Shown here piece after piece: positions 1 through 9,111 of a stretch of 64,000 bases of DNA. The first letter of the stretch is position 1. Each line of letters begins with the position of its first letter. The translations under genes and the position numbers were made by a program. This DNA is from Helicobacter mustelae (lineage in GTDB: Bacteria > Campylobacterota > Campylobacteria > Campylobacterales > Helicobacteraceae), in contig NZ_LS483446.1 of NCBI RefSeq assembly GCF_900476215.1, forward strand, positions 62,001-126,000, in the 5' to 3' direction. The notes under the pieces are model-generated. The model was given only the letters and a program-made list of their open reading frames with translations, was not told where the DNA came from and searched no databases.

Positions 1-480
1 TATGAAGTGCTCAAAAAAATGGGGGCAAAAATCTCTTATGAAAATAAAAAAGAGCAAATCGAGACCACGGGGGATATCATTATAGAATCTAGCGACCTTT
101 GTGCTATCGAGGTGAGTGAGCATATCGCATGGCTGATTGATGAATTGCCTGCGCTTGCGATTGCTATGGCAGTGGCAAAGGGCAAAAGTGTGGTAAAAAA
201 TGCCAAAGAATTGCGCGTAAAAGAAAGCGATAGAATCAAAGCCGTTGTGAGTAATCTCCAAAAAATGGGCATTGTTGCCACAGAGAGGGAAGATGGCTTT
301 GAGATCCTTGGTGGGGAGCTAAAACCAGCGAGGGTGGATAGCTATGGAGATCATCGCATTGCTATGAGCTTTGCGGTGGCAATGCTGCTTTGTGGAGGAG
401 AGATCGAGGATTTTTCTTGTGTGAATATTTCTTTTCCCAATTTTTTGGAAATCTTAGAGCAAATCAAAAAGGGCGCATGA
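1..480 (+). CDS. aroA: 3-phosphoshikimate 1-carboxyvinyltransferase (EPSP synthase), 3' part
   Basis: C-terminal about 160 residues of AroA, which joins shikimate-3-phosphate and PEP in the shikimate pathway; the 5' end lies outside the window. The frame is open from base 1. Family landmarks are visible: DELPALAIAMA, then ELRVKESDRI, then SYGDHRIAMSFAVA close to the C-terminus. The stop TGA (478-480) overlaps the ATG of ispH, so the two are translationally coupled. H. pylori has the same aroA-ispH order as I recall it. Confidence 0.95.
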   Translation, partial: YEVLKKMGAKISYENKKEQIETTGDIIIESSDLCAIEVSEHIAWLIDELPALAIAMAVAKGKSVVKNAKELRVKESDRIKAVVSNLQKMGIVATEREDGFEILGGELKPARVDSYGDHRIAMSFAVAMLLCGGEIEDFSCVNISFPNFLEILEQIKKGA

Positions 481-1304
481 TGCAGATTAAATTAGCAAAA
501 AAATATGGCTTTTGTTTTGGTGTGAAGCGCGCGATCAAGCTCGCAGAAAAAAGTCCAGGAGCCATCACTTTTGGTCCATTGATTCACAATCCTCGTGAGA
601 TTAAGCGCTTGGAAGATGGCTTTGGCGTGAGGATAGAAAATAAGACCGAAAATGTATTTGAGGGGCAAAGTGTGATCATTCGCACACATGGCATCACAAA
701 ACAAGATCTAGAGATTCTAAAAAGCAAAAACACCAAAATCACCGATGCTACCTGTCCTTTTGTGATTAAGCCCCAGCAGATTGCAGAATCCATGAGCAAA
801 GAGGGATATTGCATCGTCATATTTGGGGATGCGAGCCATCCAGAGATCCAGGGCGTGATGAGCTATGCCGTGAGTGAACCCATTGTAGTGAACACGCTAG
901 AGGGGCTTTATGACAAGACTTTGGGGAAAAAGGTCGCGCTCATCTCTCAAACCACCAAGCAAATGAAAAAATTTCTAGAGATTGCCAATTATCTGATGCA
1001 AAATTGCTATGAAACACGGATTTTCAATACCATCTGCAATGCCACTTTTGACAATCAAGAAGCTGTCAAGGAGCTCAGCCAAGAGGTGGATATCATGATC
1101 GTGGTGGGAGGCAAGACTTCTTCTAACACTAAGCAGCTGCTCACCATCGCGCAGATGTATTGCAAAGATAGCTATTTGGTAGAAGATGAGCGTGATTTAA
1201 AGATGCAGTGGTTTGCTGGAAAGAAAATCTGTGGGATCACTGCGGGAGCTTCGACTCCAGATTGGATCATTGAAAGAGTGCAGGATAAAATCGCGCAAAT
1301 TTAA
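480..1304 (+). CDS. ispH: 4-hydroxy-3-methylbut-2-enyl diphosphate reductase (IspH/LytB)
   Basis: Last step of the MEP isoprenoid pathway, a [4Fe-4S] reductase producing IPP and DMAPP. The 274-residue protein has the three cluster cysteines at C12 (GFCFGVKRA), C92 (DATCPFV) and C186 (TICNAT), and the C-terminal ITAGASTPDWIIE typical of the family. There are two adjacent ATGs (477 and 480); I chose 480 because family proteins begin M-x-I-K-L-A. Starting at 477 would give an ATGA overlap with aroA, so coupling holds either way. In H. pylori the next gene is rpsA; here rpsA is about 55 kb away, which shows a rearrangement. Confidence 0.96.
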   Translation: MQIKLAKKYGFCFGVKRAIKLAEKSPGAITFGPLIHNPREIKRLEDGFGVRIENKTENVFEGQSVIIRTHGITKQDLEILKSKNTKITDATCPFVIKPQQIAESMSKEGYCIVIFGDASHPEIQGVMSYAVSEPIVVNTLEGLYDKTLGKKVALISQTTKQMKKFLEIANYLMQNCYETRIFNTICNATFDNQEAVKELSQEVDIMIVVGGKTSSNTKQLLTIAQMYCKDSYLVEDERDLKMQWFAGKKICGITAGASTPDWIIERVQDKIAQI

Positions 1305-1772
1305 TCCAAGATTTTTGATTTCTTGGAGCTGTTTTTCAAAACCCTCGCTGTTAAAATCCCCTAAGGCATCATTTCTAAAACCCTCCACCAAAAATCCCGC
1401 TCGCTTTTTAGCCCCAGGGCTTTTTTCAAAAGATTTCACCCCTCCCCTAGCCCCATGGATAGGGGATGAGGGAGCTAGAGCCCAGCAATTTTGCAAGGAA
1501 GGGGAAGCATTTGAAAAAATCCCCTGCCTCCGCATGCGGGCAATGAAGAGATAAAAACCATAACACCAAGCCCCCCTCGCTTCACTGCTTCAAGCGCCTT
1601 GAAAATCCCTTGCAGGCAGCTTGCGCTGCTGTGAGAGGCTCCCAAAATATTGATAAAAAGCGTCGTAGGGGTGGGAGATCAATAAGGGGGAGGCAGCTTG
1701 CGCATGAGAGAAGCTCTTGTCCCTATTTGCACATTCAGGCTTCCTCTCCCCTCTCATTTTTTGCAGGGCATA
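1305..1772. other. Intergenic region between convergent ispH and glpQ
   Basis: 468 bp with no convincing gene. Short open frames exist on both strands, but none has a recognisable product or ribosome binding site. A GC-rich imperfect dyad lies near 1440-1475 (CCCCTAG and ATAGGGG arms). A 13-bp string beginning AGGCAGCTTGC occurs twice, near 1614 and 1691. I see no clean rho-independent terminator for ispH or glpQ. Confidence 0.5.
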
Positions 1773-2828
1773 TCAATGCCCATAAGTTTGATCTACATAG
1801 GCTCGTGCGCTATCTGGGAAATCCGTAAACACCCCGCTAGATTTTGCCCCCTTAAACAGCGCAGCATACATCTCATCCACATTTTCAAAAAAAGCAGGCA
1901 GGGCATCTTGACGCACTGTGTAGGGATGCAGTTCCATTTTGGAGCGGGCAATCTGTGCTGCTAGGGATGTATAAACAATGCGCCCCTTTTGTGAGCGCTT
2001 TGCATCAATGAGCATATACCACGCAGGGCCCACACCATCGGCATATTGAGCGATCTTTTGCATGGCTCCCTTTTCAAACATCCAATCATAGCTATAATTC
2101 TCCCATTCTCCCCGCGCATTTTTAGCCTGCGTCTCTTTCCAGTCGCTAAAGGCTATCAGTTGCACTAGCTTGACTTTCATGTTGAGGCTAGGCAAAAGCT
2201 TTGTTTTGATACGCTTGAGTTCATTGAAATCAAAAGTTTGCAGATATAGCAGGTCACCAGGCTTGCCATAGCCATATTTTTTTAATACCTTGAGCGTGGC
2301 TAGCGCGATGTCCTTGCCCTCTTTTGCATGCAACCAAGGGGCCTTGATCTCAGGGTAAATCCCGATTTTTTTGCCCATTGATTTTTCTAGCCCTTGAATG
2401 AATTCTAGCTCATCTTCAAAAGTATGGATTTTGAAATGGCTCTTCCAAAGGGGGAAGCGCTTGGGATACACAGGCACTTCCTTGCCATTTTGTATCTTGA
2501 AATTTTCTGTCATCTCTAGGCTTTGTATCTCAGCCAAAGTAAAATCTAGCACATAGTAATGCCCATCAGAGCGCGCTCTATGCGGGAATTTTTTGGCGAC
2601 ATCGCTAAGCCCATCCAAAAATGCATCATGGATGACTACTAGATGATTATCCTTGGTCATGACCAAATCCTGCTCCAAATAGTCCGCGCCAAGTCCCACA
2701 GCCAGGGCCTTGGCCTCTAGCGTGTGCTCAGGTAGGTAGCCGCTCGCTCCTCTGTGTGCGATCACTAGGGGTTTTGCACCCAGGGCTAATAACAACAGCC
2801 CAGCCCAAAAGAATGCTCTAATTACCAT
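1773..2828 (-). CDS. glpQ: Periplasmic glycerophosphodiester phosphodiesterase
   Basis: Hydrolyses glycerophosphodiesters to glycerol-3-phosphate and an alcohol. An N-terminal hydrophobic signal (about residues 1-18) points to the periplasm. The GDPD core begins at once: [17 protein letters not shown] (HRG and PE-T catalytic motif), then EQDLVMTKD and VVIHD. The length, 351 residues, is normal for the GlpQ class. Its start overlaps the end of glpT by 11 bp, so the two form one operon in which GlpQ makes glycerol-3-phosphate outside the inner membrane and GlpT imports it. Confidence 0.93.
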   Translation of the reverse strand: MVIRAFFWAGLLLLALGAKPLVIAHRGASGYLPEHTLEAKALAVGLGADYLEQDLVMTKDNHLVVIHDAFLDGLSDVAKKFPHRARSDGHYYVLDFTLAEIQSLEMTENFKIQNGKEVPVYPKRFPLWKSHFKIHTFEDELEFIQGLEKSMGKKIGIYPEIKAPWLHAKEGKDIALATLKVLKKYGYGKPGDLLYLQTFDFNELKRIKTKLLPSLNMKVKLVQLIAFSDWKETQAKNARGEWENYSYDWMFEKGAMQKIAQYADGVGPAWYMLIDAKRSQKGRIVYTSLAAQIARSKMELHPYTVRQDALPAFFENVDEMYAALFKGAKSSGVFTDFPDSARAYVDQTYGH

Positions 2829-4257
2829 AATGCTCTCCTAATCGCGCCTTATGCTTCTTTTCAGCCAGTGTCACGATAAGCATGAGGACAATCGCGCATG
2901 CCCCTCCTACTATCATCACATAAAATCCCCCATCCCAGCCAAAGCGATCGGCCACAAAGCCAATGAGCGCTGAAGCACTCACACTCCCTCCCAAGTAGCC
3001 AAAGAGCCCAGTGAATCCCGCTGCAGTGCCCGCTGCCTTTTTTGGCGCGAGCTCTAGTGCATGCAGGCCAATGAGCATCACAGGGCCATAGATGAGAAAG
3101 CCAATTGCAGTCATCAAAATAAAATCTGCAAGTTGATTGGGATTGTCATACCAATTGGCATATTTGCTAAGCTCATCTGCTGGGGTGGCGGGGTTTAGCC
3201 ATAGGGCGATGAGGGCGATTGATGTCAAAATCATAAATACAAGCCCTGTAAGCCCACGCTTGCCCTTGAAAATCTTGTCTGAGACATAGCCACACAAAAG
3301 CGTGCCTGGAATGGCAGCCAGTTCATAGATGGTGTAGGCCCAGGCAGTGCCCTTGATATCAAAATGCTTAACCTCTCCCAGATACACAGGCGACCACTTG
3401 AGCACCCCATAGCGTATAAGATACACAAAGACATTGGCAATCGCAATGGCCCAGAGCAGGCGATTTTTGAGCACATAGGTCACAAAAATTTCTTTGGCGC
3501 TGAGGTTGTGCTCATAGGTCTTTTCATCATAGTTTGGGGGGTAGTCATTGCGCCATTTTTCCACAGGGGGCAGGCCGCAGGATTGAGGAGTGTCTTTGAG
3601 GATCAAAAACACGGGCACAGCCACGATCATGGCTAAAATCCCTGGATAATACAGCGCTTGCTGCCAGATGTCTTTGGCACTGGCCTGCACGCCGTATTGG
3701 TTGAAATAGATCATGCTAGCTAGAAGCACCATCATGCCTGGCACCATCCCACCTACATTATGTGCACAGTTCCAGATGGATACGATGGAGCCACGCTCAG
3801 ATTTGGACCACCAGTGCACCATGCTGCGCCCACATGCCGGCCAGCCCATGCCCTGGAGCCAGCTATTGAAAAAGATGAGCAAAAACATAATGAGCACACT
3901 GGAAGTCGCCCAGGGGACTAGGCCCATGAGGGTCATGCAAAGGCCTGAGAGAAAAAGCCCCGTGGGTAGAAACATCTTGGGGTTGGAGCGATCTGAGATG
4001 CCCGCCATAAAAAACTTAGAAAGCCCATAGGCTAGACCGATGCCCGTGCCAATGATGCCTAGCTGTGTCTTGGTGTAGAGTCCCGCTTCAATCAGACCTT
4101 TTTGGGCTAGGTCGAAGTTGGAGCGTGTGAAGTAATAGGCTGCATAGCCAAAGAAGATGCCTAGGAACACCTGCCAGCGTAGACGCTTATACACGGGGTC
4201 AATTTTGTCGTCTGCTAGCAGGGGTTTGTGGGCTGCGGTCTTGAAGGGGCCAAACAT
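2818..4257 (-). CDS. glpT: Glycerol-3-phosphate transporter (MFS antiporter)
   Basis: 480-residue major facilitator of the organophosphate:phosphate antiporter family. It imports glycerol-3-phosphate in exchange for phosphate. The first helix region reads [18 protein letters not shown] and about 12 hydrophobic segments follow. An in-frame extension runs upstream to 4398, but the ATG at 4257 has an ideal GGAGGCGAC directly before it and begins with family-like sequence, so I use 4257. First gene of the glpT-glpQ operon. Confidence 0.93.
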   Translation of the reverse strand: MFGPFKTAAHKPLLADDKIDPVYKRLRWQVFLGIFFGYAAYYFTRSNFDLAQKGLIEAGLYTKTQLGIIGTGIGLAYGLSKFFMAGISDRSNPKMFLPTGLFLSGLCMTLMGLVPWATSSVLIMFLLIFFNSWLQGMGWPACGRSMVHWWSKSERGSIVSIWNCAHNVGGMVPGMMVLLASMIYFNQYGVQASAKDIWQQALYYPGILAMIVAVPVFLILKDTPQSCGLPPVEKWRNDYPPNYDEKTYEHNLSAKEIFVTYVLKNRLLWAIAIANVFVYLIRYGVLKWSPVYLGEVKHFDIKGTAWAYTIYELAAIPGTLLCGYVSDKIFKGKRGLTGLVFMILTSIALIALWLNPATPADELSKYANWYDNPNQLADFILMTAIGFLIYGPVMLIGLHALELAPKKAAGTAAGFTGLFGYLGGSVSASALIGFVADRFGWDGGFYVMIVGGACAIVLMLIVTLAEKKHKARLGEHYGN

Positions 4258-4288
4258 GTCGCCTCCTTTTGTGGTTTCTTGAAATGTT

Positions 4289-4294
4289 ACTATA
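4289..4294 (-). promoter_or_regulatory. Candidate -10 element of glpTQ
   Basis: TATAGT on the minus strand, 32 bp upstream of the glpT ATG. Helicobacter vegetative promoters rely mainly on the -10 box, so the absence of a clear -35 is not disqualifying. Assigned by sequence only. Confidence 0.4.
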
Positions 4295-4485
4295 AAAGCA
4301 GGGCTTTGTTGTGGAAATGTCACATTTTTGCTACTTTGTTCATACATTGGGTTACGGTGGGGTGGACTGCAGTCCTCTTGCATATCTTCATCAATCACCT
4401 TTCATAAAATTTTCAAAAAATTCTTTTTCTCAAGATTTTTTTGCTTTACTTTCAGGATAAAAAAATAAGAACAAAGGTTTAAATA

Positions 4486-7400
4486 ATGCAAAAATTCTCA
4501 AACTATAAAAAAATTTTCCAGCCATTCATTACTAACACTTTTGTGTTCTCTCTTGCTTCTAGCTTCGGGAATGCAGCAGATGGTGCAAGTCAAATCACAG
4601 TAACAGTAGATAATCCAGCGGCTGAAAAACAGACTGCTGCAGTAAGTGGGAGTGGCGGGAATGCTACTTTTTTGTTTACAAATGGTGCTGGCAGTCTCGT
4701 GCAAGATGGAGCTACAAGCGCAGGCGTAGGAACTGCAACGGGAACAAACATAGTGGTAAATATTGCAAATACAATAAATACTTTTAGCGTGACTGGTAAG
4801 GCGCTAACAGGTGGAAGCGGTGGTGTGGGGAGTGCGGGAAAGCCAGTAAATCTAACCTTTGATTTTGGTGACATCTCAGGTAGTCAAAAAACATTGAATC
4901 TAAATATTGGTAGCACGGGTGCAGGTCAGGCCAATGCCTTGACTGGGAATGTTAATGTCATTGGAGGTGGGGGCAGTAATTTGCAAAAGGGAAATGCAGG
5001 CACAACATTTAATGCGAATTTTGATAAAGCGATTGTGACTGGAAATATCACCACAAGAAGGGGAGCAAGTGGTGCGGGAGCAAATCATATTACATTTAGC
5101 AATACTGGTGCAAATCAGGCAACAGTGGTATTGAGGGGGAATATTCTTAACTTTGGAGGCATAAATAATGTGAGCTTTGATCAAGGAACCATGAAGGGAA
5201 ATATTGAAGCAAGGCATCTTAGCAATGCAAGCCCTGGATACAATCAAGTACAATTCTTGCAAGATGGAGTGGTGTATGAGGGGAATATCACTGCAAGTGG
5301 TGGAGAGAATGTGTTATTTTTTGGTAGAAAGGAATCCAAAACAGTTGGATCTAGCAGCAGTGGTGGCATCACTCCTGCTGCCTCTGGCAATGGCACTGCA
5401 GACAATGGCAAATTACAAACCATTTTCACTGGCAATGGAGATACCTTCAAAGGAAATCTCCTAGCAGAAAATGGTGGAAAAAACACTATGACATTTTATA
5501 AAAATGGCAAGATTGAAGGCAGCACAGGCATTGTGCAAATCACAGCTAATAATGCTAGCAATACTATTGAACTAAGAAATGGCGGAAGCATCACAAATGC
5601 TAGGATCCTCTCACAAGAAGGAGGCAAAAACTCCATTGGCTTTTCCACTTCTGATGGAGGAGCAAGCAGTGCAAGCCAAACAGGTGGTTCCACAACCCCC
5701 AACTCAAAGTTTGATGCAATCTCTTCTGGCAATAATAGTTCTACCACCATCCTCCTCCAAACTCCCATGACCCTAGATGCTAACATCACTTATGGAGGGC
5801 ATTTTGCTGGGAATTCCTATGTTTATGATGGCAGCAATAATACTGTAACTCTATTCTTTGCCAATAAGAGAAGTGAGGGCACTACAGCTCCTAGCACAAC
5901 TCCCTCTAACAATGCAAGTCAAACCAGGGCAGCTTCACAAATAAGCAATACAAGCCCAGTAAATAGCACAAGTTCTACTACAGAGCTGGCTGCAAGCTTC
6001 AAAGATGGCATCTCTTTGCAACTCCAAGATAAAAGCATAAATTTAGATGGCAAGGATGGCACTTATTCTACCTCTTTTATCTCCACTGCTATGGCTCATG
6101 GACTAGGAGCTAATAGCACAACTCCTCTCCATGTCCATGTAATAAAAAGTGGTGATGCAAATAATGTCAACAACTCCATCACATTAAGTGGTGTTGCAGT
6201 GGGCTCTGTAAGTGCACTTTCCTCTTCTGATGCGACAAATCCTGCAGCAATAAATTCTACCTATACAATTAACCTGCAAAATAAAAGCATCTTCCTAGGA
6301 AGCTTTAGCAAGGATTTGCAAAATAGCCACACCAAGGTAAATTTGGTATTAGAACACAATGCAAAATTCATTGCAGATTCCAGCACACAGCTAGAAAATC
6401 TCACCATCCAAGCAGCCACCTTTGATAAAAATGATAGTGCAACACCCACTCTTTTGCAAAACAATACCGTAGTAGATGTTGCTAGTGGGGGTGGCAGCAA
6501 TAATATTACAAGAGAGGGAAATACCTTCTATCTCCTAAGCATTGGAAAGGATCCCACAAATATAGCACAAGCAACTGGAGGTGCAAGCAGTGCAAGTCAA
6601 ACAGGTAGTACAGGTGGTTCCACACCCACAGGTTCCACAACCCCAAATAATGCACTAGGAGCCAATGGTCTTAGCGGAAGTAATGCGCTCTTTAGGGTCT
6701 ATGTAAATACCAATGCCAATCAAGGAAGCAATGGTAGCAATAATGGCAGTGGAGCAGCATTGAATAATCAACACTCCTCTAATGGCAGCGGCCTTTATGG
6801 ATATATTTATTCTGATAGGGTGATTGTTCATAATGTCAAAAACAGTGCTTCTGGAAATACAATCACTAGAAGCACTGGGGGAAGTACAAGCACTGCAACT
6901 AGCATCACACCTCTCACAGAATACCTCCAAATCCTAGCAAGTGGCAATGTATCAAGCATTAAATATCATGGTGGTGGTACAGAAACTAAGGGAAATATTG
7001 GAGTGGCAACAGTGAGAAATGATGCCTCTGGCAAAGCATTAGTAGATTTTAAAACCATAGGAACAATTGTGGGATTTGATGCGCTTGATACCAAGCTCAT
7101 TGCTATAAAAACAGATGCCTATGGCAAGGTAAAGAACAATGGACTTAGTGGAGCTGGAGCTAGTGGAGGCACTAGTGGGGGTGGAATTCATGGAAATGAC
7201 TACACCACTTATTTCTTGCAATCTGGGGTTTCTGGTACTTCTAGGGCAAACCAACTTGCATCAGCCACTGCACTAGCTAGTAATTACTATCTCTACCTAG
7301 CCAATATCAATAGCCTAAATAAGCGCCTAGGAGAACTTAGAAATAATCCCCATGCCAATGGTGTGTGGATCCGACTATTTAATGGTATGCAAACCACAAC

Positions 7401-8328
7401 CTTTGCGCTCCAAACCAAATCCATCTACACCACTCTGCAGGGTGGCTATGATTATGCCTTTGGAAGTGAGGGGGCTAATGATTATCTAGGCTTTGCAATC
7501 TCTTATGCCAATGCGGGTATGGATTCTCTCATGAGGGCTCAAGCATTCAATCATGCACAAAAAGGAATCAAATCTAGCAGTGGCAATGCCTTTGAAATCG
7601 CACTCTATAACTCCTATGTACAAGATGGTGCAACAAGAAGCACGAATTTTAAAAATGGTCTTTATAGTGATAGCATCATAAAGCTTAGCTTTCTTGCTAA
7701 TAAAATCAAGCTTGCAGGGAATAACAACACTCCCAGTGTGAATAACTTTGGCTTTACCTTTTCTCAAGAGATTGGCTATCGCTTCTTGCTAGGGGAAAAT
7801 CAAGAGTGGTACATTACTCCACAAGGGGAGCTCACTCTGGGATATTTAAACCAAAGCAATCTCAAACAGGTGCTAGGAAGCCATTATCTTAGTGGTGTGC
7901 AAACCTCCATCTTCACATTGCAAGGACGCATAGGAAGCAGCTTTGGCTATAGGTTTTATCAATTCACTGCAGATAAAAACTATTACCCAGAGATTTATTT
8001 GGGATTGTATGGAGTGGGGAATTATATTGGTGGGGGAGATATCACCCTCATCTCCAATCTAGGTTCTGTAAATGCTTTAAGGACACTAGGCTCTACGGGA
8101 AGATTCCTCTTTAACCTAGGGACAAATTTCACCATCAAAGACAATCACAGAGTGTACTTTGATTTTGAAAGAAGCTTTGGAGGCAGGATTATTGTAGATT
8201 ATCAATTCAACATTGGCTATCGCTATAGCTTTGGAGAAAACAAGAAATATGCCTCTTTAGCAGGTAGCATTAGCCAGACTATCAAGAGAGATGAGAAGAA
8301 ACAAAACAAAGAAGAAATAACAGAATGA
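4486..8328 (+). CDS. Autotransporter copy A (Hsr-like, beta-helix passenger)
   Basis: 1280-residue surface protein: a lysine-bearing signal peptide (cut likely near FGNAAD, about residue 30), a long Ser/Gly/Asn-rich passenger with repeated GNI/GNL-x-F turns typical of beta-helices, and a C-terminal beta-barrel of about 300 residues starting near GVWIRLFNGMQTTTF. The last barrel strand ends YRYSF and is followed by a charged 31-residue tail. Residues 1 to about 232 are unique to this copy; 5184-5743 matches copy C; 5744-8517 is the same as copy B, including positions where C differs. RBS AAAGG lies shortly before the ATG. Probably surface exposed; Hsr of H. mustelae is the best-known relative, but I cannot tell which copy, if any, is Hsr itself. 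Confidence 0.85.
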   Translation: MQKFSNYKKIFQPFITNTFVFSLASSFGNAADGASQITVTVDNPAAEKQTAAVSGSGGNATFLFTNGAGSLVQDGATSAGVGTATGTNIVVNIANTINTFSVTGKALTGGSGGVGSAGKPVNLTFDFGDISGSQKTLNLNIGSTGAGQANALTGNVNVIGGGGSNLQKGNAGTTFNANFDKAIVTGNITTRRGASGAGANHITFSNTGANQATVVLRGNILNFGGINNVSFDQGTMKGNIEARHLSNASPGYNQVQFLQDGVVYEGNITASGGENVLFFGRKESKTVGSSSSGGITPAASGNGTADNGKLQTIFTGNGDTFKGNLLAENGGKNTMTFYKNGKIEGSTGIVQITANNASNTIELRNGGSITNARILSQEGGKNSIGFSTSDGGASSASQTGGSTTPNSKFDAISSGNNSSTTILLQTPMTLDANITYGGHFAGNSYVYDGSNNTVTLFFANKRSEGTTAPSTTPSNNASQTRAASQISNTSPVNSTSSTTELAASFKDGISLQLQDKSINLDGKDGTYSTSFISTAMAHGLGANSTTPLHVHVIKSGDANNVNNSITLSGVAVGSVSALSSSDATNPAAINSTYTINLQNKSIFLGSFSKDLQNSHTKVNLVLEHNAKFIADSSTQLENLTIQAATFDKNDSATPTLLQNNTVVDVASGGGSNNITREGNTFYLLSIGKDPTNIAQATGGASSASQTGSTGGSTPTGSTTPNNALGANGLSGSNALFRVYVNTNANQGSNGSNNGSGAALNNQHSSNGSGLYGYIYSDRVIVHNVKNSASGNTITRSTGGSTSTATSITPLTEYLQILASGNVSSIKYHGGGTETKGNIGVATVRNDASGKALVDFKTIGTIVGFDALDTKLIAIKTDAYGKVKNNGLSGAGASGGTSGGGIHGNDYTTYFLQSGVSGTSRANQLASATALASNYYLYLANINSLNKRLGELRNNPHANGVWIRLFNGMQTTTFALQTKSIYTTLQGGYDYAFGSEGANDYLGFAISYANAGMDSLMRAQAFNHAQKGIKSSSGNAFEIALYNSYVQDGATRSTNFKNGLYSDSIIKLSFLANKIKLAGNNNTPSVNNFGFTFSQEIGYRFLLGENQEWYITPQGELTLGYLNQSNLKQVLGSHYLSGVQTSIFTLQGRIGSSFGYRFYQFTADKNYYPEIYLGLYGVGNYIGGGDITLISNLGSVNALRTLGSTGRFLFNLGTNFTIKDNHRVYFDFERSFGGRIIVDYQFNIGYRYSFGENKKYASLAGSISQTIKRDEKKQNKEEITE

Positions 8329-8517
8329 TTCTTGATTTCATTCCAAGATCTGGGCTTTAGCACTAAGGAGATGGGAGAAGAAAACAAAGAAGAGCAATTC
8401 TTGATTTTCTTAGGATGGATTTTCTTTTATAGCCGCGGCGCGTGAGGATTGACTTCTGGCTTCCTTAGGATGGATTTCTTAGCAAAGGCACAGACTTAGG
8501 ATTGATTTCTTAGGATC
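5744..8517 (+). repeat. Inverted-repeat arm 1 (pairs with 9112-11885)
   Basis: 2774-bp arm covering the 3' two-thirds of autotransporter A and 189 bp downstream. Its reverse complement occurs at 9112-11885 with exactly the same length, so there is no net indel. The encoded protein is identical in A and B as far as I compared. The arms are separated by only 594 bp (8518-9111). Confidence 0.85.
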
Positions 8518-8533
8518 CCAGCCAATAAAAGCA
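8329..8533. repeat. Spacer downstream of copy A with a 17-bp motif repeated three times
   Basis: The spacer after copy A is shared with the spacers after B and C up to 8517. It holds three copies of a CTTAGGATGGATTT(T)CTT-type motif at 8409-8426, 8464-8480 and 8495-8511 (the third has T for G). Between 8518 and 8533 is a unique junction joining it to the inverted R-M fragment. No T-tailed hairpin was recognised, so the role of the motif (terminator, recombination site or neither) is unknown. Confidence 0.55.
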
Positions 8534-9007
8534 TTACTTTTTGATTTTTGCATCTTTGAGGAAGACATGAAATCTCCTGGCATCAAAGACATAGAATTCA
8601 CAAGGGTTGCAGAGGATGATGTGCCTGATGGAGTTGTTGTTATGTTTTTCTCTTTCTCTTAAAAAATAGAGAATCCCCTCACAAAGGGCTTTGCTTAGGG
8701 GGTTTTCTTTATCTTTGGGAAATTCTGCTTTATTTTTGAGCGCCTTGACTTCAATTAAGACCTGGGCTTCATTATCGACATAGATTGCGCTATCAATATT
8801 CCCCTTGGTATTGCAGTCATATCCATAGACTTTGTTTAGGAATTTATTGATTTCATTTTTTTGGTATTCTTCATCCTCTCTAGTTTGTGCCTTTTCTAGG
8901 AAGGTTTTTAGTTCTTTTTCAAAATCCTCTATGGTTTGCTTTTGGGGTGCTTTTGGATTGTGAGGAGCGAGGAAATCCTCTAGTGGTATGTGAGAAAAAG
9001 TGATCAT
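8534..9007 (-). pseudogene. 5' fragment of the type IIG R-M gene (nuclease domain only)
   Basis: 157 codons identical in sequence to the N-terminus of the complete R-M protein at 19739, in opposite orientation. Identity stops at 8537 (matching 20209), and a TAA created by the junction follows at once. The fragment keeps the full PD-(D/E)XK nuclease core (D72, E86-x-K88) and lies behind an identical copy of the R-M promoter, but has no methyltransferase or target-recognition part. It most likely arose by inverted duplication of the autotransporter/R-M border. It may be silent, or expressed as a short nuclease-like protein. Confidence 0.85.
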
Positions 9008-9040
9008 AAAATGCCCTTGAATCTAGGAAAAATAGATTCC

Positions 9041-9046
9041 ATTATA
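9041..9046 (-). promoter_or_regulatory. Duplicated R-M promoter -10 box before the gene fragment
   Basis: TATAAT on the minus strand, 34 bp upstream of the fragment's ATG. It is an exact counterpart of the box at 19700-19705 before the complete R-M gene. Confidence 0.5.
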
Positions 9047-9111
9047 CCACCAATGGGGTATTGAAAGCCCCACACAACCAACATCCCCCCTCCAAGGCCT
9101 TGAAGCTAGGA

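Noticed and set aside
1197-1554. Overlapping 112- and 113-codon frames on both strands after ispH
   Set aside because: Opposite-strand pair with low-complexity protein, no start signals; part lies inside ispH.
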